38,510 nt of DNA from Trabulsiella guamensis ATCC 49490 (GTDB lineage: Bacteria; Pseudomonadota; Gammaproteobacteria; Enterobacterales; Enterobacteriaceae). Location of the stretch: positions 1 to 38,510 of the forward strand of contig NZ_JMTB01000089.1 in assembly GCF_000734965.1 (NCBI RefSeq), in the 5' to 3' direction. Position 1 is the first letter of the stretch. Every line of letters starts with the position of its first letter. The position numbers and the translations under genes are program-made. This document shows positions 28,508 to 37,072 of this stretch, in pieces. A model generated the notes under the pieces. The model was not told the DNA's origin. It did no database searches and saw only the letters and a program-made list of their open reading frames with translations.

Positions 28508-29251
28508 TTACTTTGCTGCTGGCTGCTGCGTTGCAGTAGTTGTTCCGGCTGGCTCCAGCTGGAAAACCACATCCACCTGGTCGTCGAACTGGATCGACGG
28601 TTGCTCGTAAGTTTCCTGGGCAGATACCGGCGCGGCATCCGCTTTCATCATCCGTACCATTGGGCTCGGTTGATAGTTGGAAACGTGGTAGCGGATGCTG
28701 TAAACCGGGCCCAGCTTGCCATTAAAACCAGAGGCCAGCTGTTGCGCCTGATGCACCGCGTCATCAATCGCCGCTTTACGTGCTTTGTCTTTATAAGCTT
28801 CTGGTTGCGCAACACCCAGCGATACGGAACGGATTTCGTTCAGCCCCGCTTTCAACGCGCCATCCAGCAGTGCATTCAGCTTGTCGAGCTGGCGCAGCGT
28901 CACTTCGACAGTACGTACCGCACGGTAACCTTTGAGAATACTTTTGCCGTTCTGATAGTCGTAATCAGGCTGTGTCCGCAGATTAGCGGAGTTGATGTCC
29001 TTTTTCGCGACCCCGTTCTGTTCGAGGAAGGAGAGATATTGCGCAACACGGTCGTCAGCCTGTTTCTTCGCCGTTGCGGCATCTTTTGCCGCGATGTTGA
29101 CTTCAATCGCCAGGGTGGCGATATCCGGCACCGCATCTACACTTGCCGTCCCTGAGGTGACGATGTGCGGGCCGTCCGGCAACTCAGTTGCCTGTACCGA
29201 CATGCCACTTAAACCAATGAATGCCGCCAGGGCCATCACGTTGAACTTCAC
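28508..29251 (-). CDS. yggE: Periplasmic SIMPL-domain (DUF541) protein YggE
   Basis: This 247-residue protein has a signal peptide (MKFNVMALAAFIGLSGMSVQA, processed before TELPDGPHI) and one SIMPL domain covering most of the mature part (GTASVDAVPDIATLAIEV, YRAVRTVEVTLRQLDKLN). E. coli YggE lowers oxidative stress in stressed cells by an unknown mechanism. The start is a GTG at 29251 preceded by GGAGGA at ideal spacing. It lies 91 bp downstream of argO on the same strand and may be partly co-transcribed. Confidence 0.93.
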   Translation of the reverse strand: MKFNVMALAAFIGLSGMSVQATELPDGPHIVTSGTASVDAVPDIATLAIEVNIAAKDAATAKKQADDRVAQYLSFLEQNGVAKKDINSANLRTQPDYDYQNGKSILKGYRAVRTVEVTLRQLDKLNALLDGALKAGLNEIRSVSLGVAQPEAYKDKARKAAIDDAVHQAQQLASGFNGKLGPVYSIRYHVSNYQPSPMVRMMKADAAPVSAQETYEQPSIQFDDQVDVVFQLEPAGTTTATQQPAAK

Positions 29252-29342
29252 TGTCGTTCCTCCATGTTACGTTATTCACCCAAAAACAGGGCGCATGCCA
29301 GCAAGCTTAGCGGCAGATAATCAAAAGTCCATCAGATAAGCC

Positions 29343-29978
29343 TTAGTTCAGCAGGGCATATACGTGCGTAACACCTTCTTTTGCCAGTTGAAACGCAATG
29401 AACCACATCACCAGCCCGACCAGCGTATTGATGATGCGCTGCGCTTTTGCCGTCCGCAGTCGCGGCGCCAGCCAGGCGGCCAGCAACGCCAGACCGAAGA
29501 ACCACAGGAACGAGGCGCTGACGGTTCCCATCGCAAACCAGCGTCTGGGGATGGCGTCAAGCTGCCCACCCAGACTGCCCAGCACCACGAAGGTGTCGAG
29601 ATAAACGTGCGGATTAAGCCAGGTCACTGCCAGCATGGTAGCGATGATCTTCCAGCGCCCCTGCTTCATTACTTCCGCGCTGGCCAGTTCGATATTACTG
29701 CTCATGGCAGTTCGTAGCGCGCCAAAACCGTACCATAACAGAAACGCCACTCCACCCCAGGTGACCAGTGCCAGTAGCCACGGCGATTGCATCAGCAGCG
29801 CACTGCCACCAAAAATACCGGCGCAAATCAGCAGCAGATCACTCAGCGCACAGAGCAGTGCGATCATGATGTGGTACTGGCGGCGGATCCCCTGATTCAT
29901 CACAAATGCGTTTTGCGGACCGAGCGGCAGGATCATTGCGGCACCAAGAGCAAGCCCTTGAAAATAATAAGATAACAC
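29343..29978 (-). CDS. argO: Arginine exporter ArgO (LysE family)
   Basis: This 211-residue inner-membrane protein with six hydrophobic helices exports arginine and canavanine. The LysE-family signature [21 protein letters not shown] is in the first helix and loop, and [15 protein letters not shown] in the middle; its length equals E. coli ArgO. Transcription should be driven by ArgP from the 140-bp AT-rich region 29979-30119, which has a candidate -10 TATAGT about 40 bp upstream. argP itself lies about 1.1 kb away. Confidence 0.96.
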   Translation of the reverse strand: MLSYYFQGLALGAAMILPLGPQNAFVMNQGIRRQYHIMIALLCALSDLLLICAGIFGGSALLMQSPWLLALVTWGGVAFLLWYGFGALRTAMSSNIELASAEVMKQGRWKIIATMLAVTWLNPHVYLDTFVVLGSLGGQLDAIPRRWFAMGTVSASFLWFFGLALLAAWLAPRLRTAKAQRIINTLVGLVMWFIAFQLAKEGVTHVYALLN

Positions 29979-30092
29979 GACAGTTTTCTCGTTCAGTTCA
30001 GTATGGATGCAAACTATATCGCGAGAATATCATTAGCGGAAATTGATAATATTAATCAGCAATAAGCATTGCTAATGGCGATGGACAAAAAT

Positions 30093-30112
30093 AAGGCCGG
30101 ATGTCCGGCCTT
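30093..30112 (-). terminator. Intrinsic terminator of mscS
   Basis: AAGGCCGGA and TCCGGCCTT pair with a two-base centre. On the minus strand the stem is followed by ATTTTTG. It lies 7 bp past the mscS stop. Confidence 0.85.
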
Positions 30113-30119
30113 GATGTCA

Positions 30120-30980
30120 TTACTCTGCGGTGTCCTTCTGCGGACGTTTGAAATTCACGTCCATTTGCGGATACGGGAAGCTGATGCCGTTGGCATCGAA
30201 GTCACGCTTAATACGCTCCAGCACGTCCCAGTAGACTTCCTGCAGATCGCTGCTCTTGCTCCAGGCGCGAATCACAAAGTTCACCGACGACGCGCCCAGC
30301 TCATTCAGACGCACCGTCATCTCACGATCTTTCAGAATGCGATCGTCAGATTCGAGGATCTGCTTCACCAGTTGTTTAACCTTGTCGATATCCGAGTCAT
30401 ACGCCACACCAATAATAAACTCGTTACGGCGCACCGGCTCACGGGAGAAATTGATAATGTTACCGGCGATGATTTTCCCGTTCGGGATCACCACGATTTT
30501 ACCGTCAACAGTACGCATGGTGGTGGAGAAAATCTGCACGTTCAGCACTGTGCCCGCCACGCCGCCGAGATCAACATACTCGCCCGCGCGGAATGGACGG
30601 AACATCACCAGCAGCACGCCCGCTGCGAGGTTAGACAGCGAGCCCTGCAGCGCCAGACCCACAGCCAGACCAGCAGCACCGAGTACGGCGATCACTGAAG
30701 CAGTTTGAACCCCGACGCGGCCCAGCGCGGCAATCAGCGTAAAAGCAATAATCGCATAGCGTACCAGCGCGGAGAGAAAGTCTGCGACGGTGGCATCGAT
30801 TTTACGCGACACCATCAGCCGATTAACGGTGTTGGAGATAACCCGTGCCGCAATCATACCGACGATAATAATCGCCAGCGCCGCGACGATGTTGACGGCA
30901 TAACTCAGCAGCAGCGCCTGGTTGCGCACCAGCCAGGAGCCCGCATTGTTGATACTGTCGACAACATTTAAATCTTCCAT
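30120..30980 (-). CDS. mscS: Small-conductance mechanosensitive channel MscS
   Basis: This 286-residue heptameric inner-membrane channel, the same length as E. coli MscS, opens on membrane tension and releases solutes after osmotic downshock. Three N-terminal TM helices end in the Gly/Ala-rich pore helix TM3 (about 93-128, [20 protein letters not shown]), followed by the beta domain ([19 protein letters not shown]) and a C-terminal cage. The start at 30980 follows AAAGGAAGAG. That Shine-Dalgarno lies in a perfect inverted repeat in the leader (see 30989-31050). In E. coli the next gene is fbaA; here an accessory cluster follows. Confidence 0.97.
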   Translation of the reverse strand: MEDLNVVDSINNAGSWLVRNQALLLSYAVNIVAALAIIIVGMIAARVISNTVNRLMVSRKIDATVADFLSALVRYAIIAFTLIAALGRVGVQTASVIAVLGAAGLAVGLALQGSLSNLAAGVLLVMFRPFRAGEYVDLGGVAGTVLNVQIFSTTMRTVDGKIVVIPNGKIIAGNIINFSREPVRRNEFIIGVAYDSDIDKVKQLVKQILESDDRILKDREMTVRLNELGASSVNFVIRAWSKSSDLQEVYWDVLERIKRDFDANGISFPYPQMDVNFKRPQKDTAE

Positions 30981-30988
30981 TTACTCTT

Positions 30989-31050
30989 CCTTTAAAAATA
31001 ACCATGTAAACGTCAATGAGATCGTGATCACGAAACGTTATTTTTAAAGG
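30989..31050 (-). promoter_or_regulatory. Inverted repeat in the mscS leader covering its Shine-Dalgarno
   Basis: CCTTTAAAAATAAC (30989-31002) and GTTATTTTTAAAGG (31037-31050) are perfect 14-base complements separated by 34 bp, which include the palindrome CGTGATCACG (31023-31032). In the mscS mRNA the downstream arm holds AAAGG of the AAAGGAAGAG ribosome site, nine bases from the ATG. Pairing, mostly A-U, would hide it. Confidence 0.6.
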
Positions 31051-31128
31051 TAAACAAAAACGGCAGAATATGCCATTTTTCAAAATAGACGCACATGATG
31101 GCCGGACCTGAACCCGCTCGCATGGTTA

Positions 31129-32058
31129 TTAAATGAATGGCCTGTCGACCATGCGCAGAAAACCGTTAATCAGCACGTTTTTTGTCTCAAATAGCGCCGC
31201 AATCTCACTGACGACCTTCCCGCTTTCAGCCACTTTCCAGGCGACAGACAACGGCGATGGCCGTCGCGGATTGACCACATCCCGCACCACCAGCGCACCG
31301 GACTCCACATAAGGACGACACATCCTCTCAGGCAGAAAACCCACGCCCAACCCGCTTAAATGGCAGGCCAGCTTGGTACTAAGATCCGGCACTTTGATCT
31401 CTTTTTGCCCGCTTAGCAGCCAGGCGACACGCCGCGTTAAGGTGCGCGAGGTATCTTCGATATTGATGGCCGGATAGCGTCGTAAAATATCATCGGACAA
31501 CACTGGCGCCGGATGTTGCGCCAGTGGATGCGACGCAGCAATGACAAATTGCCAGCCAATTTCACCCAGCGGTAATAATGAAATATTGTTGGAAAGTGAT
31601 TCAGACCCCGTCACGCCAATCGCCAGATGAAAATCGTCATACAGAAGAGAATCCCACACCCCCATATATACCTGGCGGGAAATCTGAAAGCGGGTAAAGG
31701 GATATTGTTGATGTAACCAGGTGAGTAAATCTGCCGCGGCCTGTGGCTGATACAGCAGGTTATTAATCACAATATTGATTTGCCGTTCCACGCCTTCACT
31801 AATTTGCTGAAGCTCATCCGGCATGGCGTCCAGCCAGTTCAGCCACTGGCGGCAATGCTCGAGCAGATGCTGACCAGCCAGGGTCAGGCTGACCGATCGT
31901 GTGGTACGGAGAAACAACTGTGTACCTACCTGTTCTTCCAGCGTTTTGATCCGGTAGCTAATCGCGGCGGGCGTTTTGTGTAACGAGCTGGCGGCGCGGG
32001 AAAAGCTTTCTGTCTCCGCTACCCGGATAAATGTACGAATCGTTTCCTGATCGAGCAT
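31129..32058 (-). CDS. allS: AllS-like LysR-type transcriptional activator
   Basis: This 309-residue LysR regulator has an N-terminal winged helix (TIRTFIRVAETESFSRAASS, then TPAAISYRIKTLEEQVG) and an effector domain. Many segments match what I know of E. coli AllS, the activator of the anaerobic allantoin operon: INIVINNLLYQPQA, YMGVWDSLLY, LAIGVTG, PAINIEDTSRTLTRRVAWLL and GVGFLPERMC. It is therefore probably an activator responding to a purine-degradation product. The start follows AGGAGTAGGC and lies inside the end of allH (101-bp overlap). It is last in the same-strand run, which is unusual, since LysR genes are often divergent from their targets. Orthology to AllS versus a paralogue is not settled. 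Confidence 0.8.
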   Translation of the reverse strand: MLDQETIRTFIRVAETESFSRAASSLHKTPAAISYRIKTLEEQVGTQLFLRTTRSVSLTLAGQHLLEHCRQWLNWLDAMPDELQQISEGVERQINIVINNLLYQPQAAADLLTWLHQQYPFTRFQISRQVYMGVWDSLLYDDFHLAIGVTGSESLSNNISLLPLGEIGWQFVIAASHPLAQHPAPVLSDDILRRYPAINIEDTSRTLTRRVAWLLSGQKEIKVPDLSTKLACHLSGLGVGFLPERMCRPYVESGALVVRDVVNPRRPSPLSVAWKVAESGKVVSEIAALFETKNVLINGFLRMVDRPFI

Positions 32059-32848
32059 GCCTACTCCTGCGCGGTCTCATCTGTAACCATTTCAGCGCGA
32101 CAACCATTCCCACCAGCATATCCGCACCTGAAGTATGCCCGACAGCCAGAAGACGCCGGATAGCAGGTCTCGGATCGCGTTTGTGTTGTAAATGGCGCAC
32201 GACGCGTAACACTGGCGACGAAAACGCTCCAATGCGTGCACTGTTAAGATAGCTACAGCTTACCGACGTTGTTAATAATGCAAGTTGATCGGCAGAGGGT
32301 AAAAAGGGATGTTGCTGAATGTATGATGAAAATTGTGAAGCAAACAGCACGGCCATTGCCCCCACTAACATGTCGTCACCGCTGGGTGTTAAACCAGGTC
32401 CGAGCCCTGTTAACGACAGCCAGTCAGGTTTTTCGCCACAAGACCAACGCTGCAACCCCTCCATCAGGGACTGACATGGCGGCGCATCAGGAGATAATTG
32501 ATTTAGTGGGCCACATAAGCCACTGACAGCGCAGTACGAAGAAAGATCAGGAAGTACGAGGCAGGTGGGCGTGGTGGTCAGCGTCAATGCGCGTCGGACG
32601 CTGAGCGGTGAGCCGTTAATGAACAACGTCTGCCCCTGTTTTTCAAATGTTTTCACCGTGGCAAACCTGGCGAAATCGCGCGTGGAAAGCAATATGCCCG
32701 CCGGTCCCATACCTTTCCCGTAGCGATAGAAGGTCAACAGCGCTCCACTGGCGTGAATGAAATTGACCGCCTGGGAGAAACGACTGTGCAGTGTCCATTG
32801 CCCCTCAGCAAGACGATCCAACCCTGCTGACGCCATTGCAATTCTCAT
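31958..32848 (-). CDS. allH: AllH-like DUF2877 protein (oxamate carbamoyltransferase subunit)
   Basis: A 296-residue protein of the DUF2877 family, resembling E. coli AllH (YlbF), which with FdrA and AllG is needed for oxamate carbamoyltransferase. Family motifs are GLGPGLTPSGDDM (148-160), SYLNSARIGAFSSPVL and, near the end, LLAVGHTSGADMLVG (237-245 for GHTSGADML). I choose the ATG at 32848, preceded by GGAG; the open frame to 32896 overlaps the end of allG. E. coli AllH ends shortly after GHTSGAD; here the frame runs about 38 residues further with a basic, non-family tail that overlaps allS by 101 bp. The tail could be real or caused by a lost stop codon. Confidence 0.82.
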   Translation of the reverse strand: MRIAMASAGLDRLAEGQWTLHSRFSQAVNFIHASGALLTFYRYGKGMGPAGILLSTRDFARFATVKTFEKQGQTLFINGSPLSVRRALTLTTTPTCLVLPDLSSYCAVSGLCGPLNQLSPDAPPCQSLMEGLQRWSCGEKPDWLSLTGLGPGLTPSGDDMLVGAMAVLFASQFSSYIQQHPFLPSADQLALLTTSVSCSYLNSARIGAFSSPVLRVVRHLQHKRDPRPAIRRLLAVGHTSGADMLVGMVVALKWLQMRPRRSRHARSGNDSYIYPGSGDRKLFPRRQLVTQNARRD

Positions 32849-32859
32849 TGTGATCGCTC

Positions 32860-32880
32860 CGGGGCGGCAATGCCGCCCCC
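32860..32880 (-). promoter_or_regulatory. GC-rich hairpin between allG and allH
   Basis: GGGGCGGCA and TGCCGCCCC are perfect 9-base complements around one base (about 32862-32880), filling the 40-bp gap between the allG stop and the allH ATG and ending just before the GGAG ribosome site. No T run follows on the minus strand, so it is more likely an mRNA-stability or expression-tuning stem-loop than a terminator. Confidence 0.55.
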
Positions 32881-32888
32881 TTTTACTG

Positions 32889-34151
32889 TCAGGCACTGAT
32901 GTGATGCAGTTCCGCCAGCGCTTCTAAGGCTTTTTCGAAGCACAGCAGCGGCGCACGCACGGTACCAGCGCCCACCTGGCCAATCCCCGCCTCGCGGTGG
33001 GCAATCCCGGTGTTAATGAGTGGTGTGATACCCGTTTCCACGACACGGCGGATATCCAGCCCAAGACACGCGCCTTTGAAATCCCAGGACGGGATCTGGA
33101 ACAGCGGGTTATGATCGAGGTAGATCTCCGCCATCTCTTCAGAAGTTTCCAGCGCCGCGCCCATACCGCCCGCCCCCACGAAGCGCGTAACACCAGGGGC
33201 GGCGATCATTGCCGCACCACCAATACCAAATGTTTCGGTAATAGCACTGTCGCCGATATCCGGGTTAGCGTCCTCCTGGCTATAGCCCGTGAAGAACAGT
33301 CCTTGCGGAGTGTTAACTGGTGCTGTAAACCAGCGATTGCCGGTACCGCTGACGCGGATCCCGAACTCACGGCCATTACGCGTCATCGCGGTCACCACCG
33401 AACCGGCTTTGATTTCTGCCGCAGCATCCATTACCGCTTTGCTGTAAGCCATCGCCAGGTTGAGGAAGAACTGATCGGTCACGCTCAGGAACTGCAGCAC
33501 ATCGGCGATTTCGTTTTTGTCACGATTCAGCCGGGCAATAACCGGTGACAGTGTGCGCAACAACAGTGAAGAAGCAGCGATGTTTCGCTGATGGAATTCA
33601 TCACCCATGGTGATGGCCTGCGCCATCATAGCGGTCAGATCGACACCATTTTCCATCTGGCTTAACGCATCCTGAAGTACCGGCGCCAGCGTATCACGCA
33701 TCCAGCGCAGACGTTGCTGCACATCTTCGCCATAAGCACCAAAACGCATAACTTTACCAATCCCTTCATTCAGGTTACAGCAGGACTGGTTGCCGTGTAC
33801 GACATCGCGCACCACCAGCACCGGCATGGTCGCTGAGGTGATCCCTCCCATCGGGCCGACGGCCCCGACGTGGTGACATGGTATAAATTCGATTTCGCCC
33901 TGTTCCAGCAGTGCGACAGCATCTTCCTCACGCGTAGCCCACCCCTCAAATATCGCTGCACCAATGCAGGCTCCACGCATCGGTCCCGTCATCTCTTGCC
34001 ATACAATAGGCGGGCCGGCATGCAACAACTTACGCCCCTGAGCCAGCACAGGCACTGCCTCTTTTGCCGGACGTACCGCTATCCAGTGTGGACGCGCCGC
34101 TTTGATTCTCTCAATGATGGCTTCATTAGCCTGTGCAATAGATGAATACAT
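32889..34151 (-). CDS. allG: AllG-like DUF1116 protein (oxamate carbamoyltransferase subunit)
   Basis: A 420-residue DUF1116 protein, like E. coli AllG (YlbE, 419 residues) and YahG. The start at 34151 follows AGAGGTACGGAT; the frame is open 22 codons further, into fdrA. Visible conserved stretches are AVRPAKEAVPVL, PIVWQEMTGPMRGACIGA, CHHVGAVGPMGGITSATMPV, TAMTRNGREFGIRVSGTG, and GIGGAAMIAAPGVTRFVG. AllG, with FdrA and AllH, is required for the carbamoyl-transferring step on oxamate/oxalurate; which subunit holds the active site is not known to me. It lies 16 bp after fdrA. Confidence 0.88.
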   Translation of the reverse strand: MYSSIAQANEAIIERIKAARPHWIAVRPAKEAVPVLAQGRKLLHAGPPIVWQEMTGPMRGACIGAAIFEGWATREEDAVALLEQGEIEFIPCHHVGAVGPMGGITSATMPVLVVRDVVHGNQSCCNLNEGIGKVMRFGAYGEDVQQRLRWMRDTLAPVLQDALSQMENGVDLTAMMAQAITMGDEFHQRNIAASSLLLRTLSPVIARLNRDKNEIADVLQFLSVTDQFFLNLAMAYSKAVMDAAAEIKAGSVVTAMTRNGREFGIRVSGTGNRWFTAPVNTPQGLFFTGYSQEDANPDIGDSAITETFGIGGAAMIAAPGVTRFVGAGGMGAALETSEEMAEIYLDHNPLFQIPSWDFKGACLGLDIRRVVETGITPLINTGIAHREAGIGQVGAGTVRAPLLCFEKALEALAELHHISA

Positions 34152-34167
34152 ATCCGTACCTCTGAAC

Positions 34168-35835
34168 TTAACGTAACTGTTTGAGTAAACTGGCGAGACG
34201 CACATCACCACCGGCAACAGGCGCCCATTGATAGTGCACTACCGGGGTGCCGCTGTTCTGCAGGTCCAGTGCGAAACTGCGCAGGCCGGCATTGATAACC
34301 TGGACGCCTTCAAGCAGGGAAAAATGTGCATTATCCTGTGTGTTTAGCGGTGGCTGGATGAGACTCTCGGCCAGCAGCACGGCCTCTTCCAGCGTTTCCA
34401 CGACAGCAATCCCGGCAGTACGCAATTTTTCTGCCTGACTGTTGCGGCCCTGCGGATCCTGTTCGGTTCCGGTGAGCGTGGCGATAGTCACCAGCGGTGC
34501 CGACGCGCCACGCTTCGCATTCACCTTCTCAATGGCATCCACTACTGCACCGGCGGGATCGTCACAAGCACCATAGCCGAGCACCACGTCAAGCAGCAGC
34601 ACGCCGGTCTGCAGCATGGTCGCCAGTTTTTCAATTTCAATGTTGCGGGTAGTGGGGTCGATCATCGGGTGCGGGCGGCCGAGGGTATAGCTGTCATCCC
34701 CAAGATCAATGATCCGATGACCACCGTTTTCCAGCATCACGCCGTTCGGGTGTTCTGCACTTAACGGGATATTCAGGCTGGCAGAGAGCAGCATCGCCGC
34801 TTCGGCAGCCAGCGTACCGCCCGCATAAAGCCCACAAATGGTTTTTCCGGCAACGTCGGGTTGCTCCAGCTTCTGTTGCGCCACACGAGACAACAGTGCA
34901 GCCACATGAGCTGCATCCGATAGTGAGTTCGCAAGCCAGACATTTCCCTCACGACGATGTTCTGGTCTTGCTCCAAGGAACAGCGCCACCACCGGTTTTT
35001 TCAGTTGTTGCATGGCAGTGAGAATACGTTCACGCACGGCGGGCGCAGGGGGTTTTGAGACGAAAGCGATCACCTGTGTGGCGTCATCAGCCGCCAGCAT
35101 TTCCAGTGCTGTCAGAGCGCTGATACCACCAACGCTGGCGCTGAGGTCGCGTCCACCGAGACCGATAGCATGGGTGATCCCCCGCCGACGAAGCGCAATC
35201 TGCGAGGTGATTTCCTGAATCCCTGTCCCGGAGGCGCCAATGACGCCAATGTTGCCGTGGGGCAACACGTTAGCGAACGCCAGTGGACTACCGGCGATCA
35301 TCGCTGTGCCACAATCTGGTCCCATCACGATGAGCCCGCGAGGCTGCGCCAGTTTCTTGAGTTCTACTTCCTGCTCCAGTGGCACGTTGTCGGAAAATAA
35401 CATGACGTTTTTACCCGCCTGCAATCCTTCCCGCGCTACGTCAGCGGCGTACTCACCGGCAACAGATACCAGCAGCAAATTGGCCTGCGGCAGTTTCTGG
35501 CACGCACTCTCCCAGCGCCGGGCTTTGTTGAGCTGGCGGGAGTTACCGGACGCGCTGGCAATATCGTTCAGCTCTTTTTCAAGTTGCTCACGGATCAGTT
35601 CAAGGATTCCGGGTTGTTCCTGTTCAGTCCGAACAGCGACGCAGATGTCATTAGGCGTCGCTCCGGCAAAATCGTCGTGCCAGAAACCGGTGGAATCGAG
35701 CATCGATTTATTTGCCGGTGTTCCCATCATGACAGAAACCTGATCGACTTCCGGGCGTTCACTGAGCTTGCGGGAAATAATCATCAGGCTCACCGAGTCC
35801 TGAAAACTTCCCTTCTTAATAAAGGCGTAAATCAT
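34168..35835 (-). CDS. fdrA: FdrA (AllF)-like acyl-CoA-synthetase-fold protein
   Basis: A 555-residue protein, exactly the length of E. coli FdrA and matching it along its whole length as far as I can recall: it opens IYAFIKKGSFQDSVSLMIISRKLSE and ends VVHYQWAPVAGG. It has the succinyl-CoA-ligase alpha-like fold. The N-terminal domain holds VMMGTPANKSML; the CoA-binding-like core has VMGPDCGTAMIAGSPLAFANV (about 170-190) and GVIGASGTGIQEITSQIALR (197-216); a C-terminal ligase-like part has LGRPHPMIDP and LLLDVVLGYGACDDP. FdrA is a subunit of oxamate carbamoyltransferase in anaerobic allantoin use. The start follows AAAGAGGTAGCAGTA, 13 bp after the MFS gene, so the two are coupled. Confidence 0.9.
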   Translation of the reverse strand: MIYAFIKKGSFQDSVSLMIISRKLSERPEVDQVSVMMGTPANKSMLDSTGFWHDDFAGATPNDICVAVRTEQEQPGILELIREQLEKELNDIASASGNSRQLNKARRWESACQKLPQANLLLVSVAGEYAADVAREGLQAGKNVMLFSDNVPLEQEVELKKLAQPRGLIVMGPDCGTAMIAGSPLAFANVLPHGNIGVIGASGTGIQEITSQIALRRRGITHAIGLGGRDLSASVGGISALTALEMLAADDATQVIAFVSKPPAPAVRERILTAMQQLKKPVVALFLGARPEHRREGNVWLANSLSDAAHVAALLSRVAQQKLEQPDVAGKTICGLYAGGTLAAEAAMLLSASLNIPLSAEHPNGVMLENGGHRIIDLGDDSYTLGRPHPMIDPTTRNIEIEKLATMLQTGVLLLDVVLGYGACDDPAGAVVDAIEKVNAKRGASAPLVTIATLTGTEQDPQGRNSQAEKLRTAGIAVVETLEEAVLLAESLIQPPLNTQDNAHFSLLEGVQVINAGLRSFALDLQNSGTPVVHYQWAPVAGGDVRLASLLKQLR

Positions 35836-35848
35836 TACTGCTACCTCT

Positions 35849-37072
35849 TTATGAGCGTTTTTCTTTTAAAAACAGCATTCCGATAAGACCGACAGCCAGC
35901 AGCACCGCGGAGACATAAAAACTGGAAGCCAGACTTCCCGTAATATCCCTGGCCGCGCCAGCAATAATGGGAGCCAGAATTGAAGAACTCATGCCAATGA
36001 AATTAAACAGGCCAAATGCGGTGCTGTAGTTATTTTCATCCACGCTGTCTGCCACCAGCGCAACCAATACTGGGTCGAGAGCCAGTTTACCGACCAGACC
36101 ATAGACACAGAGGGCGACAATGACGCCGGTCATACCAGGCATCCAGACGATCGACAGCATACTGATAATGGCGACCGGCACGAGGAACATAATCAACGGC
36201 TTACGTTTACCTAATTTGTCGGAAAGGCTGGAGAACAACAGCGCACCGGGAATAGAAATCCACGCCACCAGCGACGAAATAAACCCTGTTTCACTTCCGG
36301 CAATTCCACGTTCGCTTTGTAAGTAATAGGGAAGCCAGGTCAGAATAACGAAGAACCCAAACAAACTGCAGAACACCATAATATACGTGATAATCAGATT
36401 ACGGTTTTTTAACAGGTCGCTGAATTTTCCTTTTTTGACCGCCTGACCGGTTTCATCCGTGGTGCGTTTTTTCTCTTTAATGAATAACCAGATAGCCAGA
36501 CCGACGAGGACAGAAGGTACCGCCATGGCATAGAACGGCATCCGCCAGGAGTGGCCCTGATCATAGACCAGCCAGCTCGACGTCATCAGACCAAGCGCAA
36601 TACCAAACGCCATCCCGCTATTGATAATGGCGCTGCCCAACGAGCGAAATTTCTTGGGGATCTGTTCCGATGACAGGCCATATTGCGGACCATAGTAAGT
36701 ACCTTCACCGGCCCCGGTTACTACACGGGCAAACAGCAGCGTATACCAGCTTTTCGCCCAGCCTGTCACCGCCGTAAATACGCCAAACAGAATAAACCCT
36801 GGCACCAGAACTTTCTTTTTACCGATTTTATCTCCAAGAATTCCGGCGGGTACCTGAAGTAAAGCGTAGGAAAAATAAAACACGGAATTTAATATCCCTA
36901 ACTGCGTCCCGGTTAAACCAAACTCTTTTTCCAGTTCTCCCATTACAGGGTTGAGTACAGTGCGATCGGCATACATAAAGATCCACCCCAACCAGAACAG
37001 AAAAACGGTCACCCACCAGGCTGGGATCCCTTTTCGTTGTGTGACCTCTGTCACCTCGGATGTTTGAGACAT
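35849..37072 (-). CDS. MFS transporter, probable anion:cation symporter family
   Basis: A 407-residue major-facilitator protein with 12 hydrophobic helices. Motif A is GDKIGKKK between TM2 and TM3, repeated as SDKLGKRK in the second half. TM1 carries YADRTVLNPVMGEL, resembling the ACS family (hexuronate, galactonate, phthalate and similar organic-anion carriers). The start at 37072 follows GGGGAG; an in-frame GTG two codons upstream has poorer spacing. It is first in the MFS-fdrA-allG-allH-allS run, which suggests that it imports the anionic substrate, such as oxalurate, oxamate or another ureido acid. E. coli's own all locus uses a purine-family permease instead, so this pairing is a difference. 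Confidence 0.85.
   Translation of the reverse strand: MSQTSEVTEVTQRKGIPAWWVTVFLFWLGWIFMYADRTVLNPVMGELEKEFGLTGTQLGILNSVFYFSYALLQVPAGILGDKIGKKKVLVPGFILFGVFTAVTGWAKSWYTLLFARVVTGAGEGTYYGPQYGLSSEQIPKKFRSLGSAIINSGMAFGIALGLMTSSWLVYDQGHSWRMPFYAMAVPSVLVGLAIWLFIKEKKRTTDETGQAVKKGKFSDLLKNRNLIITYIMVFCSLFGFFVILTWLPYYLQSERGIAGSETGFISSLVAWISIPGALLFSSLSDKLGKRKPLIMFLVPVAIISMLSIVWMPGMTGVIVALCVYGLVGKLALDPVLVALVADSVDENNYSTAFGLFNFIGMSSSILAPIIAGAARDITGSLASSFYVSAVLLAVGLIGMLFLKEKRS

Noticed and set aside
32849..32896. Longer allH start at 32896
   Set aside because: Would translate the intergenic hairpin and overlap the allG stop; the ATG at 32848 has GGAG at good spacing.
34152..34217. Longer allG start at 34217
   Set aside because: Would extend into fdrA without a ribosome site; the ATG at 34151 follows AGAGG and gives the family length.
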